This document shows, piece by piece, positions 24,570 through 34,209 of a stretch of 64,000 bases of DNA. The position numbers were made by a program, and so were the translations under genes. This stretch comes from LSUCC0057 sp048549915. Lineage in GTDB: Bacteria; Pseudomonadota; Gammaproteobacteria; Pseudomonadales; Porticoccaceae. Below the pieces are notes generated by a model. It searched no databases and was not told the origin of the DNA. It was given only the letters and a program-made list of their open reading frames with translations. The DNA is taken from assembly GCA_048549915.1 (NCBI GenBank), contig JBLYYE010000044.1, positions 1 through 64,000 of the forward strand. The letters are read 5' to 3'. How positions within the stretch are numbered: the stretch's first letter is position 1; each line of letters begins with the position of its first letter.

Positions 24570-26366
24570 GTGTCCGACCTCTCACATATACGTAATTTCT
24601 CCATTATTGCCCACATTGACCACGGCAAATCGACGATAGCCGATCGCTTTATCCAGCATTGCGGTGGCCTCAGTGAGCGCGAGATGGCCGCCCAGGTGCT
24701 CGATTCTATGGACATTGAGCGTGAGCGCGGGATCACTATTAAAGCTCAGAGTGTCACGCTCCCCTACACCGCGGCTGACGGCAAAACCTATCAGTTAAAC
24801 TTTATTGATACTCCCGGTCACGTCGATTTTTCTTACGAGGTATCGCGTTCACTAGCTGCCTGTGAGGGCGCTCTGCTGGTAGTCGATGCTGCTCAGGGCG
24901 TAGAAGCACAGTCTGTGGCCAACTGTTATACCGCGATCGCTCAGGGTTTGGAGGTGTTGCCTGTCCTCAACAAAATGGATCTGCCCCAAGCTGAGCCGGA
25001 GCGTGTCGCAGAGGAAATTGAGGAGATTATCGGTATCGATGCCAGCGAAGCGGTGCCCTGCAGCGCTAAAACGGGTGTCGGTATTGTCGATATTTTGGAG
25101 CAGCTAGTAGCCAAAGTGCCGCCTCCGCAGGGTGAAATTGATGCGCCACTGCGCGCGCTGATCATCGACTCTTGGTTTGATAATTATCTGGGTGTGGTTT
25201 CGCTGGTGCGAGTGATGCAGGGCGAGCTAAAGACCAAAGACAAAGTCGTCGCTAAAACGCTTGGTAAAGCCCACGTTGTCGACAAAGTTGGAGTATTTAC
25301 TCCCAAGCCAGTCGACACCGGTGCATTGCGTGCCGGGGAAGTAGGTTTTGTGGTCGCTGGCATTAAAGATATCAAAGGCGCACCTGTGGGCGATACCTTT
25401 ACCCACGCGAAAACACCTGATGTGGATTCTCTGCCGGGCTTTCAGCGGGTTAAACCGCAGGTTTACGCCGGTATGTTCCCAGTTGATTCTGACGACTTTG
25501 AAGATTTCCGCGAGGCGTTGGGCAAGCTGGCAGTGAATGATGCATCACTGTTTTATGAGCCCGAAAGCTCCGATGCGCTCGGCTTTGGTTTTCGCTGTGG
25601 CTTTTTGGGTATGCTTCACATGGAGATCATCCAAGAGCGTTTGGAACGAGAGTACGATTTAGATCTAATCACCACTGCGCCCACCGTGGTCTACGAGATT
25701 TTAAAAACCGATGGCGAACTTTTGCATATCTCCAATCCGTCCAGCCTGCCAGATCCCGCTTATGTCGAACAAATGCGCGAGCCAATCTGCGAAGCCAATA
25801 TTTTGGTGCCCAAAGACTATATCGGCAATGTGATCTCGCTTTGCGTTGAAAAACGCGGCATGCAAAAAGATATGCAGTACGCCGGCAGCCAGGTCTCGTT
25901 AACTTACGAGCTGCCGATGAGCGAAGTAGTGATGGATTTCTTTGATCGGCTCAAGTCAGTCAGCCGCGGTTTTGCATCGCTTGACTACAACTTTGTTCGT
26001 TTTGAAGCGGCCTCACTGGTTAAGTTGGATGTGCTGATCAACGGTGATAAAGTCGATGCGCTCGCCGCGATTATCCACCGCGATAACTCGCAGGGCCGCG
26101 GTCGGCTGCTCACCGAAAAAATGAAGGATCTGATACCTCGCCAAATGTTCGATGTGGCCATTCAAGCCGCCATAGGTGGCCATGTCATTGCCCGCACAAC
26201 AGTCAAGGCGCTGCGAAAAAATGTTACCGCCAAATGTTATGGTGGTGATGTGTCACGCAAACGCAAGCTGTTGGAAAAGCAGAAAGCGGGTAAAAAGCGT
26301 ATGAAGCAGGTGGGCTCGGTGGAAATTCCACAAGAAGCTTTCTTGGCGGTATTGAAAACTGATTAA
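24570..26366 (+). CDS. lepA: Elongation factor 4 (LepA)
   Basis: A 598-residue ribosome-bound translational GTPase that back-translocates or helps initiate. G1 AHIDHGKST, G3 DTPGHVDF and G4 NKMDLP are intact. The LepA-only C-terminal domain is present (KRKLLEKQKAGKKRMKQVG near the end). The start is a GTG in GCGCCGTGTCCGAC; MSDLSHIRNFSIIAHIDHGKS is the normal N-terminus. It leads the lepA-lepB-rnc-era-recO-acpS group. Confidence 0.97.
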   Translation: MSDLSHIRNFSIIAHIDHGKSTIADRFIQHCGGLSEREMAAQVLDSMDIERERGITIKAQSVTLPYTAADGKTYQLNFIDTPGHVDFSYEVSRSLAACEGALLVVDAAQGVEAQSVANCYTAIAQGLEVLPVLNKMDLPQAEPERVAEEIEEIIGIDASEAVPCSAKTGVGIVDILEQLVAKVPPPQGEIDAPLRALIIDSWFDNYLGVVSLVRVMQGELKTKDKVVAKTLGKAHVVDKVGVFTPKPVDTGALRAGEVGFVVAGIKDIKGAPVGDTFTHAKTPDVDSLPGFQRVKPQVYAGMFPVDSDDFEDFREALGKLAVNDASLFYEPESSDALGFGFRCGFLGMLHMEIIQERLEREYDLDLITTAPTVVYEILKTDGELLHISNPSSLPDPAYVEQMREPICEANILVPKDYIGNVISLCVEKRGMQKDMQYAGSQVSLTYELPMSEVVMDFFDRLKSVSRGFASLDYNFVRFEAASLVKLDVLINGDKVDALAAIIHRDNSQGRGRLLTEKMKDLIPRQMFDVAIQAAIGGHVIARTTVKALRKNVTAKCYGGDVSRKRKLLEKQKAGKKRMKQVGSVEIPQEAFLAVLKTD

Positions 26367-26404
26367 TGGCGGCAGTCTCAGTGTCGAGTCAAACAGGGAG
26401 CTAA

Positions 26405-27142
26405 ATGCACGTGGATATTAACTTCGAACTGATACTGACGCTGCTTTTTTTGCTCGCTGCCAGCTTCTGGTTGCTCAACCGGTTTTGGATTCGCACCGAT
26501 CGCGGCGCTATCGAATATATCGCTTCTTTAGCCCCGGTGCTCGGCATTGTGCTGGTGTTGCGCTCATTTATTATTGAGCCCTTTCAAATCCCCTCCTCAT
26601 CGATGGTGCCAACTCTACAGCGCGGCGATTTCATCGTCGTTAACAAGTGGGTTTACGGTCTGCGGCTACCGGTGCTGCGCAACTTAGTAGTCCCGGTTAG
26701 CGAGCCGCAGCGCGGTGATGTCATGGTTTTTTTCCCACCCCACGAAGAGCGCTACTTTATTAAACGTGTGGTCGGTTTGCCGGGGGATAAAGTCAGCGTG
26801 GTCAACGGCCAATTATTTATTAATGGCGAGCGCATGGAGCAGAGCGATGCGCAGCCGGTTGCCGGCGACTTGCGCAGTGGCCGCTTTAGCGAGGATTTAA
26901 ATGGTTATCAGCACCCCATACAGCGTCGCTTACAGCCGGGCCGATTGAGTCAGAATTTCCATGACATTGTTCCTGCCGGCCACTACTTTATGATGGGCGA
27001 CAACCGCGATAACTCGAGTGATAGCCGCGTCTGGGGCCCCGTGCCGGCCGAGCGGATTGTCGGCAAAGCTTTTGCCCGCTGGATGTTCTGGGACGAGCGC
27101 AACACGCTGCCGAGTTTTTCGCGCGCCGGCGCTATCCGCTGA
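26405..27142 (+). CDS. lepB: Signal peptidase I
   Basis: A 245-residue inner-membrane peptidase that cleaves Sec/Tat signal peptides. Two N-terminal helices (about 8-26 and 38-56) precede the catalytic Ser66 in PSSSMVPTLQRGD and the general base Lys120 in YFIKRVVGLPGD. The GDNRDNSSDSRVWGPV box is intact. GGGAG lies 5-6 nt before the ATG. It follows lepA by 38 nt, as in E. coli. Confidence 0.95.
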   Translation: MHVDINFELILTLLFLLAASFWLLNRFWIRTDRGAIEYIASLAPVLGIVLVLRSFIIEPFQIPSSSMVPTLQRGDFIVVNKWVYGLRLPVLRNLVVPVSEPQRGDVMVFFPPHEERYFIKRVVGLPGDKVSVVNGQLFINGERMEQSDAQPVAGDLRSGRFSEDLNGYQHPIQRRLQPGRLSQNFHDIVPAGHYFMMGDNRDNSSDSRVWGPVPAERIVGKAFARWMFWDERNTLPSFSRAGAIR

Positions 27143-27151
27143 GATGGCTCT

Positions 27152-27844
27152 ATGAATCGAATCCAACAATTGGAGAAGCGCGCGCAGTTAATGCGCCGGC
27201 TCGGCTATCAGTTTGAAGACACAGCACTGTTGGAGTTGGCTCTGTCGCACCGCAGTGTCGGTGAGCCTAACAACGAGCGTTTGGAATTTCTTGGCGATGC
27301 GGTGCTCGGCACTACTATCAGCAAACTGTTGTTTAATCAGTTTCCTCAAGCCAGTGAAGGTGATCTTAGCCGCATGCGTTCGGCTATTGTGCGCGCTGAA
27401 TCGTTGGCCACCATTGCTCGCGAGTTAGATCTCGGCGAGCATCTCCATCTCGGTCCGGGTGAGTTAAAAAGCGGCGGTTTTAGTCGCGACTCAATTTTAG
27501 GAGACAGTGTCGAGGCGTTGATTGGAGCCATTTATATCGACAGTGACGGCAGCGCTTGCGAGTCGGTAATCAGTAACTGGTTTGCCCAAGCTCTTGCCGC
27601 TGCAGATTACCGCGCGCCGGCAAAAGATCCAAAGACGGCGCTGCAGGAGTGGTTGCAACAGCGCGGCAAACCGCTGCCCGAATATACTTTGCTCGAAGAG
27701 TGCGGTGAGCCACACCAGAGAACCTTTGTGGTCAGCTGCAAAATCGCACTGCGCAATAAACCCGCGCAAGCGCAAGCGCGCAGTCGCCGCAAGGCAGAAC
27801 AAGCTGCAGCCGCAGAGCTGTTGGCTTACCTAGAGGCACAATGA
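27152..27844 (+). CDS. rnc: Ribonuclease III
   Basis: A 230-residue double-stranded RNA endonuclease acting on rRNA precursors and mRNAs. The catalytic signature NERLEFLGDAVLG (about 37-49) and the second acidic site DSVEALIGAIY are intact. A dsRNA-binding domain fills the C-terminus (DPKTALQEWLQQRGKPLPEY.. ARSRRKAEQAAAAELLAYL). Its end overlaps era by 4 nt, as in many gammaproteobacteria. Confidence 0.96.
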   Translation: MNRIQQLEKRAQLMRRLGYQFEDTALLELALSHRSVGEPNNERLEFLGDAVLGTTISKLLFNQFPQASEGDLSRMRSAIVRAESLATIARELDLGEHLHLGPGELKSGGFSRDSILGDSVEALIGAIYIDSDGSACESVISNWFAQALAAADYRAPAKDPKTALQEWLQQRGKPLPEYTLLEECGEPHQRTFVVSCKIALRNKPAQAQARSRRKAEQAAAAELLAYLEAQ

Positions 27845-28761
27845 TGAATACCGAAACACCCCAGGCAGAGAGCGAAAATAGCCGTTGTGGCTATGTCGCC
27901 ATTGTTGGTCGGCCCAATGTCGGCAAATCGACACTGCTCAACCATCTGCTCGGGCAAAAGCTCAGCATTACCTCGCGCAAACCGCAAACCACTCGCCATA
28001 CGCTACTGGGCATTAAAACTGAAGCCCACTACCAGCTGATATTTGTCGACACTCCGGGTATTCACACCAACCAAGAGAAGGCAATTAATCGCGTTATGAA
28101 CCGCAGTGCGATGAGTGCTATGGCCGATGTCGATGCGGTGGTCTTTGTTGTCGACCGCCTCGAGTGGAGCAGCGCTGACGAGTATGTTGCGCGTCAGGTA
28201 AAAAATGCTGGCGCACCGGTGATTGTGGCGGTCAATAAAGTTGATCTGGTAGAGGCTAAAGAAGAGCTTCTGCCGCATCTGCAATTTGTCAGCGATCAGG
28301 TCGGAGCCCGCGAAGTGATCCCCCTGTCGGCTTTGCGTCAAACCAATCTGGCACTGCTGGAAGAGCAGCTGGTTGCACTGATGCCTAGCAACGACCACTT
28401 TTTCCCGGAAGACCAGATTACCGATCGCACAGAGCGGTTTTTGGCGGCAGAACTCGTGCGTGAAAAGATTACACGTCAACTTGGCGCCGAACTCCCTTAC
28501 CAAGTCACTGTGGAAATCGAGAGCTTTAGTCGCGATGAACGGATTATTCATATCGATGCGCTGATCTTGGTGGAGCGCGAGGGTCAAAAGAAGATCATCA
28601 TCGGCGAGAAGGGTGAGCGGATAAAAAAAATAGGCCAACAAGCGCGCCAAGATATGGAACTGCTGTTTGATCAAAAAGTGATGTTGAAAACCTGGGTTAA
28701 AGTGCGCAGTGGTTGGAGTGACGACGAACGTGCACTGCGCAGCTTGGGTTATCTCGACTAA
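27841..28761 (+). CDS. era: GTPase Era
   Basis: A 306-residue essential GTPase that binds the 3' end of 16S rRNA during 30S maturation. G1 GRPNVGKST, G2 around TTRHTLLG, G3 DTPGIH and G4 NKVDLV are intact. The C-terminal KH domain has IIIGEKGERIKKIGQQAR and ends in the usual KVRSGWSDDERALRSLGY. It overlaps rnc by 4 nt and recO by 1 nt. Confidence 0.97.
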   Translation: MMNTETPQAESENSRCGYVAIVGRPNVGKSTLLNHLLGQKLSITSRKPQTTRHTLLGIKTEAHYQLIFVDTPGIHTNQEKAINRVMNRSAMSAMADVDAVVFVVDRLEWSSADEYVARQVKNAGAPVIVAVNKVDLVEAKEELLPHLQFVSDQVGAREVIPLSALRQTNLALLEEQLVALMPSNDHFFPEDQITDRTERFLAAELVREKITRQLGAELPYQVTVEIESFSRDERIIHIDALILVEREGQKKIIIGEKGERIKKIGQQARQDMELLFDQKVMLKTWVKVRSGWSDDERALRSLGYLD

Positions 28762-29510
28762 TGGAAGACCGCGTCGAGGGTGAGGCGGGCTACCTGCTCC
28801 ACTCGCGGCCTTACCGCGAGAGCAGTCAGCTGCTCGATCTGTTTACCCTCAATCACGGCCGCATACGCACCGTGGCCAAAGCCACCCGTCAACGCAGTAA
28901 ACGCGGTGCCAATAAGGGTTTGATGCCATTTGGCTGTTACACCTTGAGCTGGCGAGGGCGGGGCGACTTAAAGAGTTTAATTAGTGCCGAGCCTGCCGAA
29001 CCCGGCCGTTTTTTGCGCGATGAAGCACTATTTTCGGGGCTCTATTTAAACGAGCTGGTGTACAGATTGCTCCACGAGCAAGATCCACACCCCTATCTCT
29101 ACCAGAGTTATCAGCAACTGCTCAACGAGCTTGCGCAAGTGTCGCCGGCGCGGCCAATTGATGAGTGTTTACTGCGCGAGTTTGAGATGGTGTTGCTTGA
29201 GGAGCTCGGCTACGGTCTAGTTTTAGATTGCGAAGCGGTTAGTGGAGAACCGCTGCTGCCAGCTGGGCGCTATGATTATCGCGCAGATTTCGGTGTGGTC
29301 GCCGGGCGCAGTTTTAGCGGTGAAGAACTGCTAGCCATCGCCAGTGGTGATTTTCGCAGCAGCGGCCCACGCGCTGCAGCCAAGCGTTTGCTGCGCTCGG
29401 CAATAGATTTTCATCTTGATGGCAAACGCCTTAACAGCCGCATGCTCTATCGGCAGTATCTCGACAGTGCCGCGTTTGTACCAGATGCTAACCAGGCCAT
29501 TGCAGAGTAA
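28761..29510 (+). CDS. recO: DNA repair protein RecO
   Basis: A 249-residue mediator loading RecA on gapped DNA with RecF and RecR. The N-terminal OB fold has GYLLHSRPYRESSQLLDLFTLNHGRI and the helical domain ELVYRLLHEQDPHPYLYQSYQQLL. There are few Cys, so no zinc finger is expected, as in E. coli RecO. The usual downstream gene pdxJ is missing; acpS follows at once. Confidence 0.92.
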   Translation: MEDRVEGEAGYLLHSRPYRESSQLLDLFTLNHGRIRTVAKATRQRSKRGANKGLMPFGCYTLSWRGRGDLKSLISAEPAEPGRFLRDEALFSGLYLNELVYRLLHEQDPHPYLYQSYQQLLNELAQVSPARPIDECLLREFEMVLLEELGYGLVLDCEAVSGEPLLPAGRYDYRADFGVVAGRSFSGEELLAIASGDFRSSGPRAAAKRLLRSAIDFHLDGKRLNSRMLYRQYLDSAAFVPDANQAIAE

Positions 29511-29515
29511 AAATT

Positions 29516-29887
29516 ATGAAAGGGATCGGTACTGACATTGTTGCCATTGGCCGTTTTACCGCTATTCTTGAACGCCAGGGAGAAAAGTTTATTGAGCGTG
29601 TGCTCACTCCGGCTGAGCGCGAAACTTACCGCTTGCGCGGTGAGCCGATCAGTTTCTTGGCCAAACGGTTTGCCGCCAAAGAGGCAACAGCCAAAGCGCT
29701 AGGAACGGGTATAGGGCGTGGTGTCAGCTTTCAACATATTGAGATCAGCAATAACTCTGAGGGTGCTCCACAGGTCGTGTTGAGTGCAGGTGCACTGTCA
29801 GCGGCTCAGGCTCTGGGGGGCGGGACTGTGCTCCTGTCACTCTCCGATGAGACCGATTACGCCATAGCTTACGCCACCTTAGTCTAA
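29516..29887 (+). CDS. acpS: Holo-[acyl-carrier-protein] synthase
   Basis: A 123-residue phosphopantetheinyl transferase that activates ACP. The motifs GIGTDIVAIGRF (metal-binding Asp) and FLAKRFAAKEATAKALGTGIG (Glu and Lys) are complete. The start is 6 nt after recO, with no pdxJ between. Normal length for a trimeric AcpS. Confidence 0.95.
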   Translation: MKGIGTDIVAIGRFTAILERQGEKFIERVLTPAERETYRLRGEPISFLAKRFAAKEATAKALGTGIGRGVSFQHIEISNNSEGAPQVVLSAGALSAAQALGGGTVLLSLSDETDYAIAYATLV

Positions 29888-29989
29888 ACTGTTGCGCATA
29901 AGTTATAACTGCATCAATGCACAATTGGCTGCTACCATCAGGCACAATAAGTTGCTGAAAATCACACCGTAAATATTGAGTAATCCGAT

Positions 29990-30916
29990 ATGAATACCCC
30001 TTCATCTGAGCCTTTTGGCTGCCACTACCCCTCTATAGATGCGACGGTCGGAGAGACTCGCTTGGTCCGTCTGCAGCGTATTGGCGCCGACAGTGGCAAT
30101 GTGATTTTAGCTAAACTCGAGGGTGACAATCCGGCTGGCTCGGTCAAAGACCGACCGGCTCTCAATCTTATTGTTCAAGCTGAGCTGCGGGGTGATATTC
30201 ATCCGGGTGACCGCTTGATTGAGGCGACCAGTGGCAACACCGGTATTGCATTGGCTATGGCCGCAGCGATGAAAGGTTACAAGATGACCCTAATCATGCC
30301 GGCCAATGCGACTGCTGAGCGCAAAGCGGCAATGACGGCTTACGGAGCTGAATTGATTGAGGTCAGTGGCGAAGAGGGTATGGAGGGTGCGCGTGATTTG
30401 GCTTTAGCGATGCAGTCTCGCGGCGAGGGCAGGGTGCTCGATCAATTTAACAACCCGGATAACTCCGCAGCACACTACAGCGGCACAGGGCCAGAAATTT
30501 GGCGGCAGACCGACGGCTGTGTGACTCATTTCATCAGCTCTATGGGTACCACAGGCACGATTACGGGCACTGGGCGTTATCTCAAAGAGTGTAACAGTGA
30601 GGTGCAGATTATTGGTCTGCAACCGCAACCTGATGCCTCAATACCAGGTATTCGGCGCTGGCCACAGGAGTATCTGCCGGGTATTTATGACCCCGATGTA
30701 GTGGATCGCGTAGTGGATATCGGCCAAGCCGATGCCGAACAGATGATGCTGCGATTGGCCCGCGAGGAGGGTATTTTTTGTGGCGTTTCATCCGGGGGCT
30801 CAATTTATGCTGCCGCCCAACTGGCCGCTCAAATCCCCAACGCCGGAGCAACCATCGTGGCGATAATCTGTGATCGCGGCGATCGCTATCTCTCCTCCGG
30901 TCTCTTTGCTCAGTAG
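29990..30916 (+). CDS. cysM: Cysteine synthase B (O-acetylserine sulfhydrylase)
   Basis: A 308-residue PLP enzyme making L-cysteine from O-acetylserine and sulfide or thiosulfate. The PLP Lys lies in NPAGSVKDRPALN; ATSGNTGIALA is the Asn loop; SMGTTGTITGTGRYLKE binds phosphate. Length and the short active-site loop fit CysM rather than CysK. It precedes relA by 14 nt, an order seen in Pseudomonas, where rlmD usually lies between. Confidence 0.92.
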   Translation: MNTPSSEPFGCHYPSIDATVGETRLVRLQRIGADSGNVILAKLEGDNPAGSVKDRPALNLIVQAELRGDIHPGDRLIEATSGNTGIALAMAAAMKGYKMTLIMPANATAERKAAMTAYGAELIEVSGEEGMEGARDLALAMQSRGEGRVLDQFNNPDNSAAHYSGTGPEIWRQTDGCVTHFISSMGTTGTITGTGRYLKECNSEVQIIGLQPQPDASIPGIRRWPQEYLPGIYDPDVVDRVVDIGQADAEQMMLRLAREEGIFCGVSSGGSIYAAAQLAAQIPNAGATIVAIICDRGDRYLSSGLFAQ

Positions 30917-30929
30917 TTGAGCGACTCTT

Positions 30930-33179
30930 ATGGTAACTGTCCGCGATCGCCTACTTGAGACCGATATCGATACTATTGATATCGGTCAGTGGAGCGAAGA
31001 TTTAGCCCTGCGCTGGGATCTGGCGCTCGATGAAGTGCAGCCTTCTCTGACAGCGGCTGGAGAAATGGCACGTCAAGCACAACTGGCCACTCCAGCGTTA
31101 AACCGAGTTTGGGCGCGCGAGGTGAGTTGTCTGCACAGTGGACTGGAGATGGTCGAGGTTTTGGCTGAATTCCAGCTGGATACCGCAGCTTTACAAGCTG
31201 GACTACTTTATCGCGCTGTGCGTGAGGGACGTTTGACACTCTCACAAATAGAGAGGCAGTTCGGTGCTGAAGTCTGTGGACTAATCGAACAAGTACAGCG
31301 CATGGCGGTGGTGAGCACTCTGCGCAATGACAGCAGCGCCGCGGTATTTGGCGATCAAGGCAGCCGCCAAGCGGGCAAAATCCGTCAGATGCTGGTCTCG
31401 CTGATTGATGATGTCCGGGTCCCTCTGATCAAGCTCGCTGAGCGCGCCTGCGCCATTCGCGCAGTAAAAAGTGCTGATACAGATAAGCAGCTGCGCGTGG
31501 CTCGCGAGATTTTTGATATCTATGCGCCACTGGCGGATCGGTTAGGTATTGGTCATCTCAAGTGGGAGCTGGAAGATTTAGCTTTTCGCTACCTTGAACC
31601 AGATGACTACAAAGCAATCGCAAAATTGTTGGCGGAGAAGCGCTCGCAGCGCCAAGACTATATCGATGAAGTGGTGGCGACATTAAAAGAACAACTAGTC
31701 GCTGCGGACATTGCCGGGGAGATTAGCGGTCGGGCTAAACATATTTACTCAATCTGGCGAAAAATGCAGCGCAAAGAGGTGGGGTTTTCACAAGTTTATG
31801 ATATCCGCGCAGTGCGCGTCTTAGTGCCGAGCGTAGCGGACTGTTACACACTGTTAAGTTGGGTACACGCCAACTGGCGCGGCATACCCAAAGAATTTGA
31901 TGACTACATTGCCCACCCCAAAGAGAATGGTTATCGCTCTTTGCACACCGCAGTGGTTGGCCCAGACAACAAAGTGGTAGAAATCCAGATACGTACATTT
32001 GATATGCATCGCGAATCTGAATTGGGTGTGTGTGCGCACTGGCGTTATAAGAGTGGTGACGGCGATCCTGCCGCGCGTGATTACGAGAGTAAAATCGAGT
32101 GGTTGCGCCAGGTATTGAGTTGGCAGCAGCAGCTAGAAAGCCAAGCTGGCGGACCAATGGCAGCAGGGATTAACGATCAGAGAGTGTATGTCTTCACCCC
32201 TGATGGCCATGTTGTCGATCTGCCCAGAGGGTCTACTCCTCTCGATTTTGCCTACCACATTCATACCGATATCGGCCATCGCTGCCGCGGCGCTAAGGTC
32301 AATGGTCGTCTGGTTGCTCTAACCACTGAGCTTGCTACAGCTGATCGTGTTGAAATTATTACTGCAGAACAAGCTGCGCCATCGCGCGATTGGCTGCGCT
32401 CCACTATGGGCTATTTAGTCAGTAGCCGTGCTCGCGAAAAAATTAGTCAGTGGTTTCGCCGTCAGCGCCATACTCAGGCTTTAGAAGAGGGTGAAAAACT
32501 CTGGCAGCGAGCCTGGAAAGAGGCGGGTCGGCCGAGGATAGACTTACAGGAACTGGCGCCATCATTTAATAAAGTAAGCGAGCGAGGGCTGCTAATTGCG
32601 CTGGGCAGTGGTGAGCTGCAAGCGGCGCAACTACTGCGCCATGCGCAAGGGCCTGAACAGTTACCAGCTTCTAAAGCGCAAGCCAAGCTTGCTTATGCGC
32701 CTGCGGCACTGCCACTGGTCGGCCTCGAGGGAATGCTTCACCGTTTGGCCGGCTGCTGTGCGCCTCAGCCGGGCTGCGCAGTGGGTGGGTTTATTACCCA
32801 GGGACGGGGCGTATCGGTTCACCGCGCTGAGTGCAAAAACTTTAAGCAACTTTGCAGTGTCGAGCCCGAGCGCGTTTTGGCGATTAGTTGGGCGCAAACT
32901 GAACAGGTTGGAGAGATTCCGCGGCAGCTGGGCGACTCTGTGCGTCTCGATTTAGCCTACGTTGATCGCACTGGTTTGCTGTTGGCGGTGACTGCTCTGC
33001 TCAATGAGAATGATGTCAACATCATCGATGTAGAGACTGTTGCTGAGGGTGTAGGCCGGCGAATTCTGCGCATGTGGGTAGAACTGCCCAGCGACACTCT
33101 GGCCACTGAGGCGCTGTATGCTGCGCTGCGTCAGATTGAGGGAGTTACCAGCCTTTGTGTGACCACTAATGGCGACTGA
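30930..33179 (+). CDS. relA: (p)ppGpp synthetase RelA
   Basis: A 749-residue ribosome-associated GTP pyrophosphokinase of the stringent response. The N-terminal HD region lacks the HDxxED hydrolase residues, so it is RelA-type and not SpoT. Synthetase motifs are RAKHIYSIWRKMQRKEV and HPKENGYRSLHTAVVG. TGS (VYVFTPDGHVVDLPRGST), zinc-finger (LAGCCAPQPG) and ACT (VDRTGLLLAVTALLNENDVN) domains follow. It sits between cysM and mazG. Confidence 0.96.
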   Translation: MVTVRDRLLETDIDTIDIGQWSEDLALRWDLALDEVQPSLTAAGEMARQAQLATPALNRVWAREVSCLHSGLEMVEVLAEFQLDTAALQAGLLYRAVREGRLTLSQIERQFGAEVCGLIEQVQRMAVVSTLRNDSSAAVFGDQGSRQAGKIRQMLVSLIDDVRVPLIKLAERACAIRAVKSADTDKQLRVAREIFDIYAPLADRLGIGHLKWELEDLAFRYLEPDDYKAIAKLLAEKRSQRQDYIDEVVATLKEQLVAADIAGEISGRAKHIYSIWRKMQRKEVGFSQVYDIRAVRVLVPSVADCYTLLSWVHANWRGIPKEFDDYIAHPKENGYRSLHTAVVGPDNKVVEIQIRTFDMHRESELGVCAHWRYKSGDGDPAARDYESKIEWLRQVLSWQQQLESQAGGPMAAGINDQRVYVFTPDGHVVDLPRGSTPLDFAYHIHTDIGHRCRGAKVNGRLVALTTELATADRVEIITAEQAAPSRDWLRSTMGYLVSSRAREKISQWFRRQRHTQALEEGEKLWQRAWKEAGRPRIDLQELAPSFNKVSERGLLIALGSGELQAAQLLRHAQGPEQLPASKAQAKLAYAPAALPLVGLEGMLHRLAGCCAPQPGCAVGGFITQGRGVSVHRAECKNFKQLCSVEPERVLAISWAQTEQVGEIPRQLGDSVRLDLAYVDRTGLLLAVTALLNENDVNIIDVETVAEGVGRRILRMWVELPSDTLATEALYAALRQIEGVTSLCVTTNGD

Positions 33180-33192
33180 GAAGAGAGTAAAG

Positions 33193-34017
33193 ATGGCAGA
33201 GCAGCATTACTGTTTGAACGATCTACTGCATTTGATGAGTCGGCTGCGCGCCCCACAGGGTGGCTGTCCGTGGGACTTAGAGCAAAATTTCCACTCGATT
33301 GTACCGAGCACCATTGAGGAGCTCTACGAAGTAGTGGAACTGATTGAAGCAGAGCGCTTTGATGAGCTCCCCGACGAGCTTGGCGATCTGCTTTTTCAGA
33401 TTGTCTTCTATGCGCAGCTGGGCCGTGAACAAGGTCTGTTCAATTTTGATGATGTGATCGATGCGATCACTCGCAAATTGTTGCGTCGCCACCCCCATGT
33501 ATTTGTTGACGGTGACCTCTACGGCGCGGTGCGCCAGGGTCCGGCGCCAGAAAAATCTGTTCTGAGTGAACAGTGGCAGCAGATCAAGGCGGCTGAAAAA
33601 GCACAGCGCAGTGAGCAACCCAATCCTCCAGTAGCGCCTCTGTGGGGCGATCTTCCCGCTGGATTGCCCGCTCTCGCTGCGGCGCAAAAAATTTCGGCAC
33701 AAGCTGCTCGGCTCGGATTTGATTGGCCGACAGTGGCGGGCCCGGTAGCTAAAGTCAGCGAAGAACTCAACGAACTGAAGGCGGAGATTGACCTCGCTAG
33801 CCGCCCTGCTATTGAGGAAGAGTACGGCGATCTGCTGTTGGCGGTAGTTAATTTAGGTCGCCATATAAACATTGATGCAGAGCAAGCGCTGCGCACTGCC
33901 AACAATAAGTTCCGGCGACGCTTTGGTGCCATGCTGGATCTCCACTCAGAGCCTTTGAATGCGCTCTCTGGCGATGATTGGGATGTGCTCTGGGAGCAGG
34001 TAAAGGCTGCAGAGTAA
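33193..34017 (+). CDS. mazG: Nucleoside triphosphate pyrophosphohydrolase MazG
   Basis: A two-domain (275 aa) NTP pyrophosphohydrolase that removes non-canonical nucleotides and is linked to ppGpp control. CPWDLEQNFHSI and EELYEVVELIEAERFDELPDELGDLLFQIVF form the first EExxE..D box; EELNELKAEI..EEEYGDLLLAVVNLGRH is the second. I prefer the ATG at 33193, which has GAGAG upstream; an ATG at 33169 overlaps relA by 11 nt and lacks a ribosome site. The relA-mazG neighbour pairing is classical. Confidence 0.93.
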   Translation: MAEQHYCLNDLLHLMSRLRAPQGGCPWDLEQNFHSIVPSTIEELYEVVELIEAERFDELPDELGDLLFQIVFYAQLGREQGLFNFDDVIDAITRKLLRRHPHVFVDGDLYGAVRQGPAPEKSVLSEQWQQIKAAEKAQRSEQPNPPVAPLWGDLPAGLPALAAAQKISAQAARLGFDWPTVAGPVAKVSEELNELKAEIDLASRPAIEEEYGDLLLAVVNLGRHINIDAEQALRTANNKFRRRFGAMLDLHSEPLNALSGDDWDVLWEQVKAAE

Positions 34018-34209
34018 TCGCCTGCAGATGGCGCTATAGCAATTAGTAGGGTTGTGCTGGTATCGCTGTTCAGTGTATCTTTGCCGCCCGCTCGCGCTAG
34101 CAGACACCCCAAGGGTGCGTTAACACCTCCCATAAAGAGGCCGAAATAGCCCGCTGAGCCGACCAAATTTTAAACATAAAGACTAAAAAGCCATCTCGGC
34201 GAGGAGAGA

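Noticed and set aside
28003..28674. 223-residue frame opposite era
   Set aside because: era is intact and highly conserved; the antisense frame has no family features and arises from codon bias.
33519..34166. 215-residue frame opposite mazG
   Set aside because: Composition is typical of an antisense shadow and mazG is complete.
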